A stretch of DNA of 64,000 bases from Tenacibaculum finnmarkense genomovar ulcerans (GTDB lineage Bacteria > Bacteroidota > Bacteroidia > Flavobacteriales > Flavobacteriaceae). The notes under the pieces are model-generated. The model searched no databases. It was not told where the DNA came from and was given only the letters and a program-made list of their open reading frames with translations. This document shows, in pieces, positions 43,722 through 54,725 of this stretch (position 1 is the first letter of the stretch; each line of letters starts with the position of its first letter). The position numbers were made by a program, and so were the translations under genes. The DNA lies in the NCBI RefSeq assembly GCF_900239495.1, contig NZ_OENE01000004.1, positions 1 through 64,000 of the forward strand, given 5' to 3'.

Positions 43722-44243
43722 ATGTTAGGATATAAAAACGTAGAAAGAGTAAAACCAAGCGGATTAGAGCTTGTAGATAAATTAGTAGGTGTACAACGTG
43801 TTACCAAAGTAACTAAAGGGGGTAGAGCATTTGGTTTCTCTGCAATCGTAATAGTTGGAGATGGTAACGGTGTTGTTGGTCATGGATTAGGAAAGTCTAA
43901 AGATGTTGCTTCTGCAATTGCTAAAGCGATTGAAGATGCTAAGAAAAGTTTAGTACGTATTCCTCTTTTAGACGGAACCTTACCTCATGAACAGAAAGGT
44001 AAATTTGGTGGTGCGAAAGTATTTATCAAGCCTGCCTCTCATGGTACAGGAGTTATCGCCGGTGGTGCAGTACGTTCAGTATTGGAATCAGTTGGTGTTA
44101 AAGACGTATTATCAAAATCTCAAGGATCTTCAAATCCTCACAACGTAGTGAAAGCAACTTTTGATGCTTTATTACAATTACGTAATGCGGCAACTATTGC
44201 TAAGCAAAGAGGTATTTCTTTAGAGAAAGTTTTTAACGGTTAA
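43722..44243 (+). CDS. rpsE: 30S ribosomal protein S5
   Basis: 173 residues. Contains the S5 double-stranded RNA-binding motif ([29 protein letters not shown]) and the C-terminal domain with [19 protein letters not shown]. Important for decoding accuracy. 11 bp after rplR. Confidence 0.97.
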   Translation: MLGYKNVERVKPSGLELVDKLVGVQRVTKVTKGGRAFGFSAIVIVGDGNGVVGHGLGKSKDVASAIAKAIEDAKKSLVRIPLLDGTLPHEQKGKFGGAKVFIKPASHGTGVIAGGAVRSVLESVGVKDVLSKSQGSSNPHNVVKATFDALLQLRNAATIAKQRGISLEKVFNG

Positions 44244-44254
44244 AATTTAAGACG

Positions 44255-44437
44255 ATGAGTAAAATTAAAGTTACACAAGTAAGAAGTAAAATTGGTCGCC
44301 TTAAAAGTCAAAAAGCAACGTTAGAGGCATTAGGTTTACGCAAATTGAACCAAACTGTAGAGCACAATGCAACAGCTCAAATTTTGGGAATGGTAAAAAC
44401 AGTTTCACACTTAGTTTCTGTAGAGGAAATTAAATAA
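44255..44437 (+). CDS. rpmD: 50S ribosomal protein L30
   Basis: 60 residues, complete: KIKVTQVRSKIGRLKSQKATLEALGL and NQTVEHNATAQILGMVKTV. 11 bp after rpsE. Confidence 0.96.
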   Translation: MSKIKVTQVRSKIGRLKSQKATLEALGLRKLNQTVEHNATAQILGMVKTVSHLVSVEEIK

Positions 44438-44449
44438 GACAATAATAAG

Positions 44450-44899
44450 ATGAGTTTACATAACTTAAAACCTGCAGTAGGATCTACAAAGAGCCGTAAA
44501 CGTATAGCACGTGGAGAGGGTTCTGGTAAAGGAGGAACTGCAACAAGAGGTCATAATGGTCAGAAATCTCGTTCTGGTTATTCTCGTAAAATAGGATTTG
44601 AAGGAGGTCAGATGCCACTTCAAAGACGTGTACCTAAATTTGGTTTCACAAACATTAATCGTAAAGAGTATGTTGGTGTTAATTTAGAGAAATTACAAGA
44701 ATTAGTAGAAAGTGGAAAAATTTCAGATACAGTAACTTTAGCGATTTTAGTAGAAAATCGTTTAGCTCGTAAAAATGACTTAGTAAAAATACTAGGAAAT
44801 GGTGAGTTAAAAGCTAAATTAAACGTAACCGTACACAAATTTACTGCAACAGCAAAAGCGGCTATTGAAGCTGCAGGAGGTGAGGTAGTTACATTATAA
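44450..44899 (+). CDS. rplO: 50S ribosomal protein L15
   Basis: 149 residues. N-terminal glycine/basic tail (RIARGEGSGKGGTATRGHNGQKSRSG), which threads into 23S rRNA, and the C-terminal VHKFTATAKAAIEAAGGEV motif. 12 bp after rpmD. Confidence 0.97.
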   Translation: MSLHNLKPAVGSTKSRKRIARGEGSGKGGTATRGHNGQKSRSGYSRKIGFEGGQMPLQRRVPKFGFTNINRKEYVGVNLEKLQELVESGKISDTVTLAILVENRLARKNDLVKILGNGELKAKLNVTVHKFTATAKAAIEAAGGEVVTL

Positions 44900-44910
44900 A
44901 ACAACTGTAA

Positions 44911-46233
44911 ATGATGAATTTTATAAATACATTAAAAGACATTTGGAAGATAGAAGAGTTAAAAGAGAAATTACTTTTAACCTTTGGTTTAATTGCTGTT
45001 TACCGTTTTATGTCGGCAGTTCCATTACCTGGAATTGACCCGACACAGTTAACAGCATTGCAAGACAGTACTTCAGGTGGACTTTTGGGTTTATTAAACG
45101 CATTTACAGGTGGGGCATTTGCTAGAGCGTCAGTAATGGCTCTTGGTATAATGCCTTATATTTCTGCTTCGATTGTAGTTCAGTTAATGGGTATCGCGGT
45201 ACCATATTTGCAAAAATTACAAAAAGATGGAGAAAGTGGACGTAAGAAGATTACGCAAATTACAAGATGGTTAACAATTGCTATTACATTGTTTCAAGCA
45301 CCAACCTATATTGGGATTATTCAAAACCAAATGGGATTAGGACCTGAAGCTTTCTTAGTACCAGGAGTTACCTTTTGGGTATCATCAATTATTCTTTTAA
45401 CTGCAGGAACAGTTTTTGCAATGTGGTTAGGAGAACGTATTACAGACAAAGGAGTTGGTAATGGTATTTCATTATTAATTACAGTAGGTATTTTAGCGAA
45501 TTTTCCAGCAGCTTTTATTCAAGAGTTAGTTTCTAAAGGGACAGCTGGAGCAGGAGGTATGATGATGATTCTAATAGAATTAATAGTTTGGTTTGTAGTG
45601 ATTTTGTTAACCGTATTATTAGTTACCGCAGTACGTAAAGTTGCCGTTCAATACGCACGTCGTACAGCAATTACTGATATTAAAGATGTTGACGGTGCTC
45701 GCCAGTACATTCCTTTAAAATTGAATGCATCAGGTGTAATGCCGATTATTTTTGCACAGGCTATTATGTTTTTACCAGTAGCTTTAGGACAAAAATTTCC
45801 AGCACTAAGCAGTTTAGCTGACAACTTCGGATTATGGTATAACGTTATATTTGCTTTGTTAATTATTGTATTTAGTTATTTTTATACGGCGATTACAATC
45901 CCTACAAATAAAATGGCTGAAGACTTAAAGAGAAGTAATGGTTTCGTTCCAGGCTATAAACCAGGAGAAGAAACTGCAAATTATTTAGACGCAGTGTTAT
46001 CTAAGATAACATTTCCAGGATCTTTATTTTTAGCAGCTTTAGCTATTTTACCAGCAATTATTGTTCAGTTTGATGTAACTCAAAACTGGGCAATGTTTTT
46101 CGGAGGAACTTCTTTAATCATTATGGTTGGAGTAGCAATAGATACCATACAGCAAATTAACTCGTATTTATTAAACAGTCGTTATGACGGTTTAATGAAA
46201 ACAGGTAACAGTAACAGAAAATCATTAAAATAA
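44911..46233 (+). CDS. secY: Protein translocase subunit SecY
   Basis: 440 residues, ten membrane helices; pore of the Sec translocon in the inner membrane. [36 protein letters not shown] and [35 protein letters not shown] (the C5 loop that contacts ribosome and SecA) are canonical. Start at this ATG or the adjacent one. Twelve bp after rplO, one base before infA. Confidence 0.97.
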   Translation: MMNFINTLKDIWKIEELKEKLLLTFGLIAVYRFMSAVPLPGIDPTQLTALQDSTSGGLLGLLNAFTGGAFARASVMALGIMPYISASIVVQLMGIAVPYLQKLQKDGESGRKKITQITRWLTIAITLFQAPTYIGIIQNQMGLGPEAFLVPGVTFWVSSIILLTAGTVFAMWLGERITDKGVGNGISLLITVGILANFPAAFIQELVSKGTAGAGGMMMILIELIVWFVVILLTVLLVTAVRKVAVQYARRTAITDIKDVDGARQYIPLKLNASGVMPIIFAQAIMFLPVALGQKFPALSSLADNFGLWYNVIFALLIIVFSYFYTAITIPTNKMAEDLKRSNGFVPGYKPGEETANYLDAVLSKITFPGSLFLAALAILPAIIVQFDVTQNWAMFFGGTSLIIMVGVAIDTIQQINSYLLNSRYDGLMKTGNSNRKSLK

Positions 46234-46234
46234 T

Positions 46235-46450
46235 ATGGCTAAACAACCAGCAATTCAACAAGACGGAACAATCACTGAAGCATTGTCAAATGCGATGTTT
46301 CGTGTAGAATTAGAAAACGGACATATTGTTACGGCTCACATTTCAGGGAAAATGCGTATGCATTATATCAAACTATTACCAGGAGATAAGGTGAAGTTAG
46401 AAATGAGCCCATATGATTTATCAAAGGCAAGAATTACTTACAGATATTAA
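46235..46450 (+). CDS. infA: Translation initiation factor IF-1
   Basis: 71 residues, OB fold: [49 protein letters not shown]. Blocks the A site during initiation. Placed between secY and rpmJ as in most bacteria. Confidence 0.97.
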   Translation: MAKQPAIQQDGTITEALSNAMFRVELENGHIVTAHISGKMRMHYIKLLPGDKVKLEMSPYDLSKARITYRY

Positions 46451-46462
46451 AAACACACACTG

Positions 46463-46579
46463 ATGAAAGTAAGAGCATCATTAAAGAAAAGAAGCGCCGA
46501 GTGCAAGATTGTACGACGAAAAGGCAGATTATACGTAATAAATAAAAAGAATCCTAGATTTAAACAAAGACAAGGGTAA
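46463..46579 (+). CDS. rpmJ: 50S ribosomal protein L36 (zinc-free form)
   Basis: 38 residues: [20 protein letters not shown], then [18 protein letters not shown]. Length and ends are exactly those of L36. The zinc ligands (C-x2-C ... C ... H) of the classical form are replaced: only one cysteine (C14) remains. So this is a C-minus paralog type that does not need zinc. Its TAA overlaps the ATG of rpsM by one base. Confidence 0.95.
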   Translation: MKVRASLKKRSAECKIVRRKGRLYVINKKNPRFKQRQG

Positions 46580-46944
46580 TGGCAAGAATAGCAGGTATTG
46601 ATATTCCAAAGAATAAAAGAGGTGTTATCGCTTTAACTTACATCTTTGGTATAGGAAACAGTAGAGCTAAAGAAATTTTAGCAGCGAAAAATATAGACGA
46701 AAGTATCAAAGTTCAAGATTGGAGCGATGATCAAATTGCAGCAATTCGTGAGCAAGTAGGTAGTTTTACTATTGAAGGTGAGTTACGTTCTGAGGTTCAA
46801 TTAAGCATTAAGCGTTTAATGGATATCGGATGTCAAAGAGGTATACGTCATAGACTTGGCTTACCTTTAAGAGGTCAAAGAACAAAGAATAACTCTCGTA
46901 CTAGAAAAGGTAAGAGAAAAACTGTAGCTAACAAGAAAAAATAA
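46579..46944 (+). CDS. rpsM: 30S ribosomal protein S13
   Basis: 121 residues. [26 protein letters not shown] and the basic tail [32 protein letters not shown] are canonical. Sits at the 30S head, contacting P-site tRNA and L5. Translationally coupled to rpmJ. Confidence 0.97.
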   Translation: MARIAGIDIPKNKRGVIALTYIFGIGNSRAKEILAAKNIDESIKVQDWSDDQIAAIREQVGSFTIEGELRSEVQLSIKRLMDIGCQRGIRHRLGLPLRGQRTKNNSRTRKGKRKTVANKKK

Positions 46945-47023
46945 GTTAGATAAGTAATAAAGATCTAATAATGGTTGTAAAATCATAAAGTTAGAAAACT
47001 AAATTACTAAAACTATAATAATC

Positions 47024-47410
47024 ATGGCAAAGTCTAAAGTAGCAAAAAAACGTAAAGTTGTAATAGAATCAGTTGGTGAAGCTCACGTAACTGCATCTTT
47101 TAACAATATTATTATTTCTTTAACAAACAAAAAAGGTGACGTTATTTCTTGGTCATCTGCTGGTAAAATGGGTTTCAGAGGTTCTAAAAAGAACACTCCG
47201 TATGCAGCTCAATTAGCCGCAGAAGATTGTGCAAACGTTGCAAAAGAAGCAGGTTTACGTAAAGTAAAAGTGTACGTTAAAGGACCAGGTAACGGTAGAG
47301 AATCTGCAATCAGATCTATCCACAATGCTGGAATCGAAGTAACTGAAATTGTTGATGTTACTCCTATTCCTCATAACGGATGTCGTCCACCTAAAAGAAG
47401 AAGAGTATAA
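47024..47410 (+). CDS. rpsK: 30S ribosomal protein S11
   Basis: 128 residues. [28 protein letters not shown] and the C-terminal [18 protein letters not shown] are canonical. Forms part of the 30S platform. 79 bp after rpsM. Confidence 0.97.
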   Translation: MAKSKVAKKRKVVIESVGEAHVTASFNNIIISLTNKKGDVISWSSAGKMGFRGSKKNTPYAAQLAAEDCANVAKEAGLRKVKVYVKGPGNGRESAIRSIHNAGIEVTEIVDVTPIPHNGCRPPKRRRV

Positions 47411-47477
47411 GTTGATTTTATCAACTTATATTTTTGTTTCGCGTACTTTTGTGCGCAAATAAAATATATTTTAACTA

Positions 47478-47527
47478 AGTAGGAATAAGATTATCGAAGG
47501 AGTACGCCTTAATTCATAATCCCTACT
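47478..47527 (+). promoter_or_regulatory. Structured leader in front of rpsD
   Basis: AGTAGG (47478-47483) plus GATTAT (47489-47494) can pair with ATAATC (47516-47521) plus CCTACT (47522-47527), a 12-bp hairpin with one 5-base bulge and a 21-base loop. It ends 13 bases before the rpsD start. S4 controls the alpha operon by binding mRNA in E. coli; a similar role here is inference. Confidence 0.45.
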
Positions 47528-47540
47528 AAAACAACAAGAA

Positions 47541-48146
47541 ATGGCAAGATATACAGGACCAAAAACTAAAATTGCTCGTAAGTTTGGTGAAGCAATTTTT
47601 GGAGAAGATAAATCTTTTGAAAAAAGAAATTACCCTCCAGGACAACATGGAAACGCAAGAAGAAGAGGTAAGAAATCGGAATATGCTACCCAGTTAATGG
47701 AAAAGCAAAAAGCGAAATATTCTTACGGAATTTTAGAGCGTCAATTTAGTAACTTATTTAAGAAAGCTTCTGCTTCTAAAGGAATTACTGGTGAGGTTTT
47801 ATTACAATTATGTGAATCTCGTTTAGATAACGTTGTTTTCCGTTTAGGAATTGCTAACTCAAGAAGAGGTGCACGTCAATTAGTTTCTCACCGTCACATT
47901 ACTGTGAATGGAGAAATTGTTAACATTCCTTCTTATGATGTACAAGCAGGTGATGTTATTGCTGTAAGAGAGAAATCTAAATCATTATTAGCAATTGAAA
48001 ATGCTTTAGCTGCTAACAGTAATGTTTACGAATGGTTAAGCTGGAATTCTGACTTAAAATCTGGTACTTTTATCAAGGCTCCAGAGAGATTACAGATCCC
48101 TGAAAATATCAAGGAACAATTAATCGTAGAATTATATTCTAAATAA
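47541..48146 (+). CDS. rpsD: 30S ribosomal protein S4
   Basis: 201 residues. N-terminal [16 protein letters not shown]...[19 protein letters not shown] without the zinc cysteines of the C-plus type, then the S4 RNA-binding domain ([33 protein letters not shown]). Primary 16S binder and alpha-operon repressor in other bacteria. 130 bp after rpsK with a hairpin between. Confidence 0.97.
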   Translation: MARYTGPKTKIARKFGEAIFGEDKSFEKRNYPPGQHGNARRRGKKSEYATQLMEKQKAKYSYGILERQFSNLFKKASASKGITGEVLLQLCESRLDNVVFRLGIANSRRGARQLVSHRHITVNGEIVNIPSYDVQAGDVIAVREKSKSLLAIENALAANSNVYEWLSWNSDLKSGTFIKAPERLQIPENIKEQLIVELYSK

Positions 48147-48240
48147 TAAAATAATCATCTTGGTATTTAGCCAAAGGGTTTATCTGTGTTTCTTCAAACT
48201 AATAAACCGCGCAACTAAATAACAATTAAAACGAAGAAAA

Positions 48241-49233
48241 ATGGCAATTTTAAATTTTCAAAAGCCTGATAAAGTAATAATGATTGAATCTACTGATTTT
48301 TCAGGGAGATTTGAATTCAGACCTCTTGAACCAGGTTTTGGATTAACAGTTGGTAACGCTTTAAGAAGAGTATTATTATCTTCATTAGAAGGTTTTGCTA
48401 TTACATCATTACGTGTTGATGGTGTTGATCATGAATTTTCAACAATTCAAGGAGTTGTAGAAGATGTTACTGAAATCATCTTAAATTTAAAACAAGTTCG
48501 TTTTAAGAAACAAATTGAAGATACTGATAGAGAAACAGTATCAATAGCTGTATCTGGGCAAGAGCAATTTACTGCAGGAGATTTACAGAAATTTATGTCA
48601 GGTTTTCAAGTACTAAATTCAGATTTAGTATTATTTAACTTAGATAAATCTGTGAGTTTTAACGCTGAAATCACTATCGAAAAAGGTAGAGGTTTTGTGC
48701 CAGCAGAAGAGAACAAAAGACCAGGTGCTCCTTTAGGAACAATTTTTACAGATTCTATTTACACTCCTATAAAGAATGTAAAGTATGCTGTTGAAAATTT
48801 TCGTGTAGAGCAAAAGACCGATTTCGAAAAATTAGTTTTCGATATTGATACCGACGGTTCTATTAACCCTAAGGATGCTTTAACAGAGGCTGCAAAAATT
48901 TTAATCCACCACTTTATGTTATTCTCTGATGAGCGTATCACTTTAGAGGCAGATGAAATTGCACAAACTGAAACATACGATGAGGAATCATTACATATGC
49001 GTCAGTTATTAAAGACGAAATTAGTAGATATGGATTTATCTGTTCGTGCTTTGAACTGTTTAAAAGCGGCTGAAGTAGATACTTTAGGAGACTTAGTATC
49101 ATTCAATAAAAGTGACTTAATGAAATTTAGAAATTTCGGTAAAAAATCATTAACTGAGTTAGATGAGTTAGTGGCTAATAAAAGCCTTAATTTTGGAATG
49201 GATTTAAGCAAATACAAATTAGATAGAGATTAA
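48241..49233 (+). CDS. rpoA: DNA-directed RNA polymerase subunit alpha
   Basis: 330 residues. N-terminal dimerisation domain ([28 protein letters not shown]) and the C-terminal DNA/activator-binding domain with helix-hairpin-helix motif ([19 protein letters not shown]...[16 protein letters not shown]). Full length. 94 bp after rpsD; a GGTTTAT/ATAAACC hairpin (48177-48208) lies in the gap. Confidence 0.97.
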   Translation: MAILNFQKPDKVIMIESTDFSGRFEFRPLEPGFGLTVGNALRRVLLSSLEGFAITSLRVDGVDHEFSTIQGVVEDVTEIILNLKQVRFKKQIEDTDRETVSIAVSGQEQFTAGDLQKFMSGFQVLNSDLVLFNLDKSVSFNAEITIEKGRGFVPAEENKRPGAPLGTIFTDSIYTPIKNVKYAVENFRVEQKTDFEKLVFDIDTDGSINPKDALTEAAKILIHHFMLFSDERITLEADEIAQTETYDEESLHMRQLLKTKLVDMDLSVRALNCLKAAEVDTLGDLVSFNKSDLMKFRNFGKKSLTELDELVANKSLNFGMDLSKYKLDRD

Positions 49234-49293
49234 CCTTTCATATTTTGCTCCCCAAAAAGGGTTGCAGCAAGATGAAAGCTAAAAACCAAAGTC

Positions 49294-49761
49294 ATGAGAC
49301 ACGGAAAGAAATTTAATCATTTAGGAAGACAAACGGCACACAGAAAGGCAATGTTAGCTAATATGGGATGTTCTTTAATAGAGCACAAACGTATTAACAC
49401 AACAGTAGCTAAAGCGAAAGCTTTTCGTACGTTTATCGAACCTATTATTACAAAATCTAAAACAGATACAACTCATAATCGTCGTACAGTATTTAGCTAT
49501 TTACGTAGCAAAGAAGCTGTAACCGAATTATTTAAAGAAGTTTCTGTAAAGATTGGAGATAGACCAGGAGGATATGTACGTATCATCAAATTAGGAAACC
49601 GTCAAGGAGATAATGCTCCTATGGCAATGGTAGAATTAGTTGATTACAACGAATTATACAATCCTAAAGGAAACAAAGCTAAGAAAAACACACGTCGTAG
49701 CCGTCGTGGTGGAGCTAAGACTGCTGATGCAGCTGCTGAAACTTCACAAGAAGAAGAATAA
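49294..49761 (+). CDS. rplQ: 50S ribosomal protein L17
   Basis: 155 residues. [24 protein letters not shown] is the universal L17 start. A basic, low-complexity C-terminal extension ([29 protein letters not shown]) is usual in Bacteroidota. Last gene of the cluster; a hairpin (CTTTCAT...ATGAAAG, 49235-49278) precedes it and a strong terminator follows. Confidence 0.97.
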   Translation: MRHGKKFNHLGRQTAHRKAMLANMGCSLIEHKRINTTVAKAKAFRTFIEPIITKSKTDTTHNRRTVFSYLRSKEAVTELFKEVSVKIGDRPGGYVRIIKLGNRQGDNAPMAMVELVDYNELYNPKGNKAKKNTRRSRRGGAKTADAAAETSQEEE

Positions 49762-49787
49762 AAATGAAAATTTTTATAATTTATATC

Positions 49788-49826
49788 AAAGGGATAAACA
49801 TTTAATGTTTATCCCTTTTTTTTTAT
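49788..49826 (+). terminator. Terminator of the rpsH-rplQ operon
   Basis: Perfect 14-bp stem AAAGGGATAAACAT / ATGTTTATCCCTTT, 3-base loop, then about ten T. Confidence 0.92.
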
Positions 49827-49827
49827 T

Positions 49828-49835
49828 TATTTTTG
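49828..49835 (+). promoter_or_regulatory. -7 element for carA
   Basis: TATTTTTG fits TAnnTTTG, 28 bp before the carA start, just after the terminator T run. -33 element not clear. Confidence 0.45.
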
Positions 49836-49862
49836 CAAACAAAATTACACAACACACACTAA

Positions 49863-50978
49863 ATGAAATATCAACAACGTAAAAAAGCACTAGTTTTGTT
49901 AGCAGACGGAACTATTTTCTATGGAAAGTCTATTGGAATAGAAGGCACTTCAACAGGAGAAATTTGTTTTAATACAGGTATGACTGGTTATCAAGAAATT
50001 TTTACTGACCCTTCTTATTTTGGACAATTGATGGTTACCACCAATGCACATATCGGTAATTATGGCGTTAACAAAGAAGAAGTAGAGTCAGAAGGAATTA
50101 AAATTTCAGGATTAATTTGCCGTAATTTTAGTTTTACACATTCTCGTGTAGATTCTGATGGAAATTTGTTTGACTGGTTTAAAGAACATAATGTAGTAGC
50201 TATTTCTGATGTAGATACCAGAGCATTGGTAGCCTACATAAGAGATAACGGTGCTATGAATGCTATTATTTCTACTGATGTAGACAATATTGAAGCCTTA
50301 AAAGAGCAGTTAGCAGCAACTCCTAACATGGAAGGCTTAGAACTTGCCTCAAAAGTATCTACTAAAGAACCTTATTTTATTGGAGATGAAAATGCTTCAC
50401 TTAAAATATCTGCTTTAGATATCGGAATTAAAAAGAACATCTTAAGAAACCTAGTTAAAAGAGACGCTTATATTAAAGTGTATCCTTACAATGCTACGTT
50501 CGAGCAAATGAGTGATTTTAATCCTGATGGATATTTTATTTCAAACGGCCCTGGAGATCCTGAGCCTTTAGTCGCTGCTCAAAATACGGCAAAAGAAATT
50601 ATCAAAAGAAATTTACCGTTATTTGGTATCTGTTTAGGACACCAAGTAATTGCTTTGGCAAACGGAATTTCTACCTACAAAATGCACAATGGGCATAGAG
50701 GAATTAATCATCCTGTAAAAAATTTAGTAACAGGAAAAGGTGAAATAACTTCTCAAAACCATGGTTTTGCTATTAATAGAGAAGAAACAGAAGCACATCC
50801 TGATGTTGAAATATCACATGTACATTTAAACGATCATACCGTTGCAGGTATTAGAATGAAATCTAAAAATGTATTTTCTGTACAATATCATCCAGAGGCA
50901 AGCCCAGGACCACACGATGCAGAATATTTATTTGATGAATTTATTGAAAATATTAAAAAGGCAAAAACCGAAGCATAA
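49863..50978 (+). CDS. carA: Carbamoyl-phosphate synthase small (glutaminase) subunit
   Basis: 371 residues. Supplies ammonia from glutamine for carbamoyl phosphate (pyrimidines, arginine). N-terminal domain LLADGTIFYGKSIGIEGTSTGEICFNTGMTGYQE; class I glutamine amidotransferase domain with nucleophile in FGICLGHQVIALA and the histidine/glutamate of VQYHPEASPGPHD. The large subunit gene carB is not adjacent. Placement of carA after rplQ and before eno is common in Flavobacteriaceae as far as I recall. Confidence 0.95.
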   Translation: MKYQQRKKALVLLADGTIFYGKSIGIEGTSTGEICFNTGMTGYQEIFTDPSYFGQLMVTTNAHIGNYGVNKEEVESEGIKISGLICRNFSFTHSRVDSDGNLFDWFKEHNVVAISDVDTRALVAYIRDNGAMNAIISTDVDNIEALKEQLAATPNMEGLELASKVSTKEPYFIGDENASLKISALDIGIKKNILRNLVKRDAYIKVYPYNATFEQMSDFNPDGYFISNGPGDPEPLVAAQNTAKEIIKRNLPLFGICLGHQVIALANGISTYKMHNGHRGINHPVKNLVTGKGEITSQNHGFAINREETEAHPDVEISHVHLNDHTVAGIRMKSKNVFSVQYHPEASPGPHDAEYLFDEFIENIKKAKTEA

Positions 50979-51030
50979 TCATTTTATCAATTAGTTGTAA
51001 TAATTAATTAAAATGAGCTTCAATTTATAA

Positions 51031-52389
<1,359 letters not shown>

Positions 52390-52417
52390 TTAAATATTAT
52401 TTATTTGTAATATAAGA

Positions 52418-52446
52418 AAACTCATACTTTTGTATGGGTTTTTTTT
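52418..52446 (+). terminator. Terminator of eno
   Basis: Stem AAACTCATAC / GTATGGGTTT (one T-G pair) with a TTTT loop and T run. Confidence 0.82.
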
Positions 52447-52478
52447 ATGCTATAGTTTTAAAAATATAAAAATTATTT

Positions 52479-52564
52479 GAAGCAACTTCCCGCTTTCCGC
52501 ACTCGCTCTTTTTTGAAAAAAATCAAAAAAGGAGCTCAAACAATTGCTTCAATCGGGGCTAGGG
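52479..52564 (+). repeat. Intergenic hairpin repeat, family A copy 2
   Basis: Starts GAAGCAACTTCCCGCTTTCC, then GCACTCGCTCTTTTTTG, an A/T hairpin (TTTTTTGA...TCAAAAAA), GGAGCTCAAACAATTGCTTC and CAATCGGGGCTAGGG. Outer arms GAAGCAA (52479-52485) and TTGCTTC (52544-52550) pair. Matches 21503-21573 in reverse orientation and shares its skeleton (CGCTTTCCG, CTTTTTT, AAAAAAGGA, CAATC) with family B. Confidence 0.82.
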
Positions 52565-52621
52565 TTTTGTGCTATTTTAGATTAATTTAGAAAGAAATTT
52601 AATATTTATCTCAATAACAAC

Positions 52622-52654
52622 AGACCTCACAGGTTTTTAAAATCTGTGAGGTCT
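52622..52654. repeat. Palindromic AGACCTCACAG element
   Basis: Perfect 11-bp inverted repeat AGACCTCACAG / CTGTGAGGTCT around an 11-base loop. Similar GACCTCACAGGT palindromes are common between flavobacterial genes. It may terminate transcription, but no gene ends close by on either strand except eno, which already has a terminator. Confidence 0.65.
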
Positions 52655-53288
52655 AATTTTTAATAGATTCTAATTCATTTGATGCTAAAATAAGTTAAAA
52701 AAATAGCGGTGTTTTTATATTTACAAAATAATAACCTAAGAAACTATTTCAAAAAAAGCCCTTTAAAACCTATTTTATATTTCAAAATAAACTCAAAAAA
52801 GACTGTTTGTAATTAATCAATTCTTTAAAAAAAACTAAACTAAAACTTTTACTATCTTCAGAAAAAGAAGTTTTATCTGAAATAAAAAGATATAAAAAAC
52901 ATCCTGAAAAAAACAAAAAGACAAGTGAAAACAGTTTGTTAAAAAAAGAACTGCTAAGAATCTATTTTACAATATTATCAGTATAATTTATTTAAAAATG
53001 CAGAATTAATAAAATAAAGAAACAATCTGACGTTTTATTTTATAGCACATTTTAGTTATAAAAGAATAAAACCATGTTTTTAAAAATTTAATATCAGTGT
53101 TTTACTAAACTTAAAAGAATTCTTTATGGTGTTTTTAAAAAGAGCTATTTAATTGTTTTTTAGTTTTATAGGATGCATTTTATCAATGTAAAAACATAAT
53201 TTTTTTTAGGCTAAAAATGCTGAATAATACGGTGTTTACGATTATTAAAAAACGCTGAATGCTAGTTTTAAAATACTTTTAAAAATGG
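52655..53288. other. AT-rich gene-free stretch with a possible ORF relic
   Basis: Very AT-rich. A stretch around 52830-52986 reads as a lysine-rich peptide on the plus strand (LSSEKEVLSEIKRYKKHPEK, then TSENSLLKKELLRIYFTILSV and a stop) but has no ATG and no recognisable family; it may be a decayed gene. The rest shows no coding pattern. Confidence 0.4.
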
Positions 53289-53296
53289 TATATTTG
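53289..53296 (+). promoter_or_regulatory. -7 element for gltA
   Basis: TATATTTG matches TAnnTTTG, 32 bp before the gltA start. No TTG at the proper distance. Confidence 0.55.
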
Positions 53297-53328
53297 TAAT
53301 TCACTTCAACTTAAAAATAAAGATAAAA

Positions 53329-54615
53329 ATGGCAGATATAGCAAAACTACAAATTGGTGATAACACGTATGAATTCCCGTTAATTAAAGGAACAGAAAAC
53401 GAAACTGCAATTGATATTAAAACATTAAGAGGAGCATCTGAAGGTGTTATAACAATTGATCCAGGATATAAAAATACAGGTTCTTGTTTAAGTGCGATTA
53501 CATTTTTAGATGGTGAAAAAGGAATTTTAAGATACAGAGGGTATTCAATTGAAGAATTAGCTGAAAAAGCAGATTTCTTAGAAGTTGCCTTCTTATTAAT
53601 TTTTGGAGAATTACCAACAAAAACAGAATTAGAAAAGTTTAAAAAAGATATTTGTGAGCAGTCTATTGTTGATGAAGACATCAGAAAAATTGTAGATGCA
53701 TTTCCTAGAACTGCACATCCAATGGGTGTTATTTCATCATTAACATCAGCGTTAACAGCATTTAATCCTTCATCTGTAAATGTAGATTCAGAAGAAGAAA
53801 TGTACAATGCAATTGTTAAAATTTTAGGTAAATTTCCAGTATTAGTAGCTTGGACAATGCGTAAAAAACAAGGGCTTCCGTTAGATTACGGTGATTGTAG
53901 TTTAGGGTATGTAGAAAACACCTATAAAATGATGTTTAAGCAACCAAATAAAGATTATGTAAAAAATGATGTTATTGTAAGTGCTTTAAATAAATTATTA
54001 ATCTTACATGCCGATCACGAACAAAACTGTTCAACATCTACTGTAAGAATTACAGGTTCTTCTCACGCAGGATTATTTGCATCACTTTCAGCAGGAATTT
54101 CTGCACTTTGGGGACCATTACACGGTGGAGCAAACCAAGCAGTATTAGAAATGTTAGAAGCAATTAAAGCTGATGGAGGAGATACTAAAAAATACATGGC
54201 AAAAGCCAAAGATAAAAACGATCCGTTCCGTTTAATGGGATTCGGACACCGTGTTTATAAAAACTTTGATCCAAGAGCAAAAATTATTAAAGTTGCTGCC
54301 GAAGAGGTTTTAAACGATTTAGGAATTGAAGATCCTATTTTAGATATCGCAAAAGGATTGGCTGAAGAAGCGTTAAGTGATCCTTATTTTGTTGATAGAA
54401 AATTATATCCAAACGTAGATTTCTATTCAGGAATAATTTACCGTGCAATGGGTGTACCTGTTGAAATGTTTACCGTAATGTTCGCCTTAGGTCGTTTACC
54501 AGGATGGATTGCTCAGTGGAGAGAAATGCGTTTAGGAAAAGAACCAATTGGACGTCCTCGTCAAGTGTATGTTGGAGAAAACATTAGACCTTTCAAAGAA
54601 GTAAGCGAAAGGTAA
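53329..54615 (+). CDS. gltA: Citrate synthase
   Basis: 428 residues, hexameric type II-like. Condenses acetyl-CoA and oxaloacetate at entry to the TCA cycle. LRGASEGVITIDPGYKNTGS near the start; catalytic histidines in LHADHEQNCSTST and WGPLHGGANQA and GFGHRVYKNFDPRAKI; catalytic aspartate in PNVDFYSGIIYRAMG. Monocistronic with a strong terminator. Confidence 0.96.
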   Translation: MADIAKLQIGDNTYEFPLIKGTENETAIDIKTLRGASEGVITIDPGYKNTGSCLSAITFLDGEKGILRYRGYSIEELAEKADFLEVAFLLIFGELPTKTELEKFKKDICEQSIVDEDIRKIVDAFPRTAHPMGVISSLTSALTAFNPSSVNVDSEEEMYNAIVKILGKFPVLVAWTMRKKQGLPLDYGDCSLGYVENTYKMMFKQPNKDYVKNDVIVSALNKLLILHADHEQNCSTSTVRITGSSHAGLFASLSAGISALWGPLHGGANQAVLEMLEAIKADGGDTKKYMAKAKDKNDPFRLMGFGHRVYKNFDPRAKIIKVAAEEVLNDLGIEDPILDIAKGLAEEALSDPYFVDRKLYPNVDFYSGIIYRAMGVPVEMFTVMFALGRLPGWIAQWREMRLGKEPIGRPRQVYVGENIRPFKEVSER

Positions 54616-54630
54616 TCAATAAAATTATAT

Positions 54631-54685
54631 AAAAAGTGTCATTAAAAAACATCATTCAAAAATGACGTATTAATGACACTTTTTT
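54631..54685 (+). terminator. Terminator of gltA
   Basis: Outer perfect 15-bp stem AAAAAGTGTCATTAA (54631-54645) with TTAATGACACTTTTT (54670-54684). A small inner hairpin TCATT/AATGA fills the loop. T run after the stem. Confidence 0.88.
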
Positions 54686-54725
54686 ATGTGAAGTAGTAGC
54701 ATTTAACAATTTAAGATCAAAGAAA

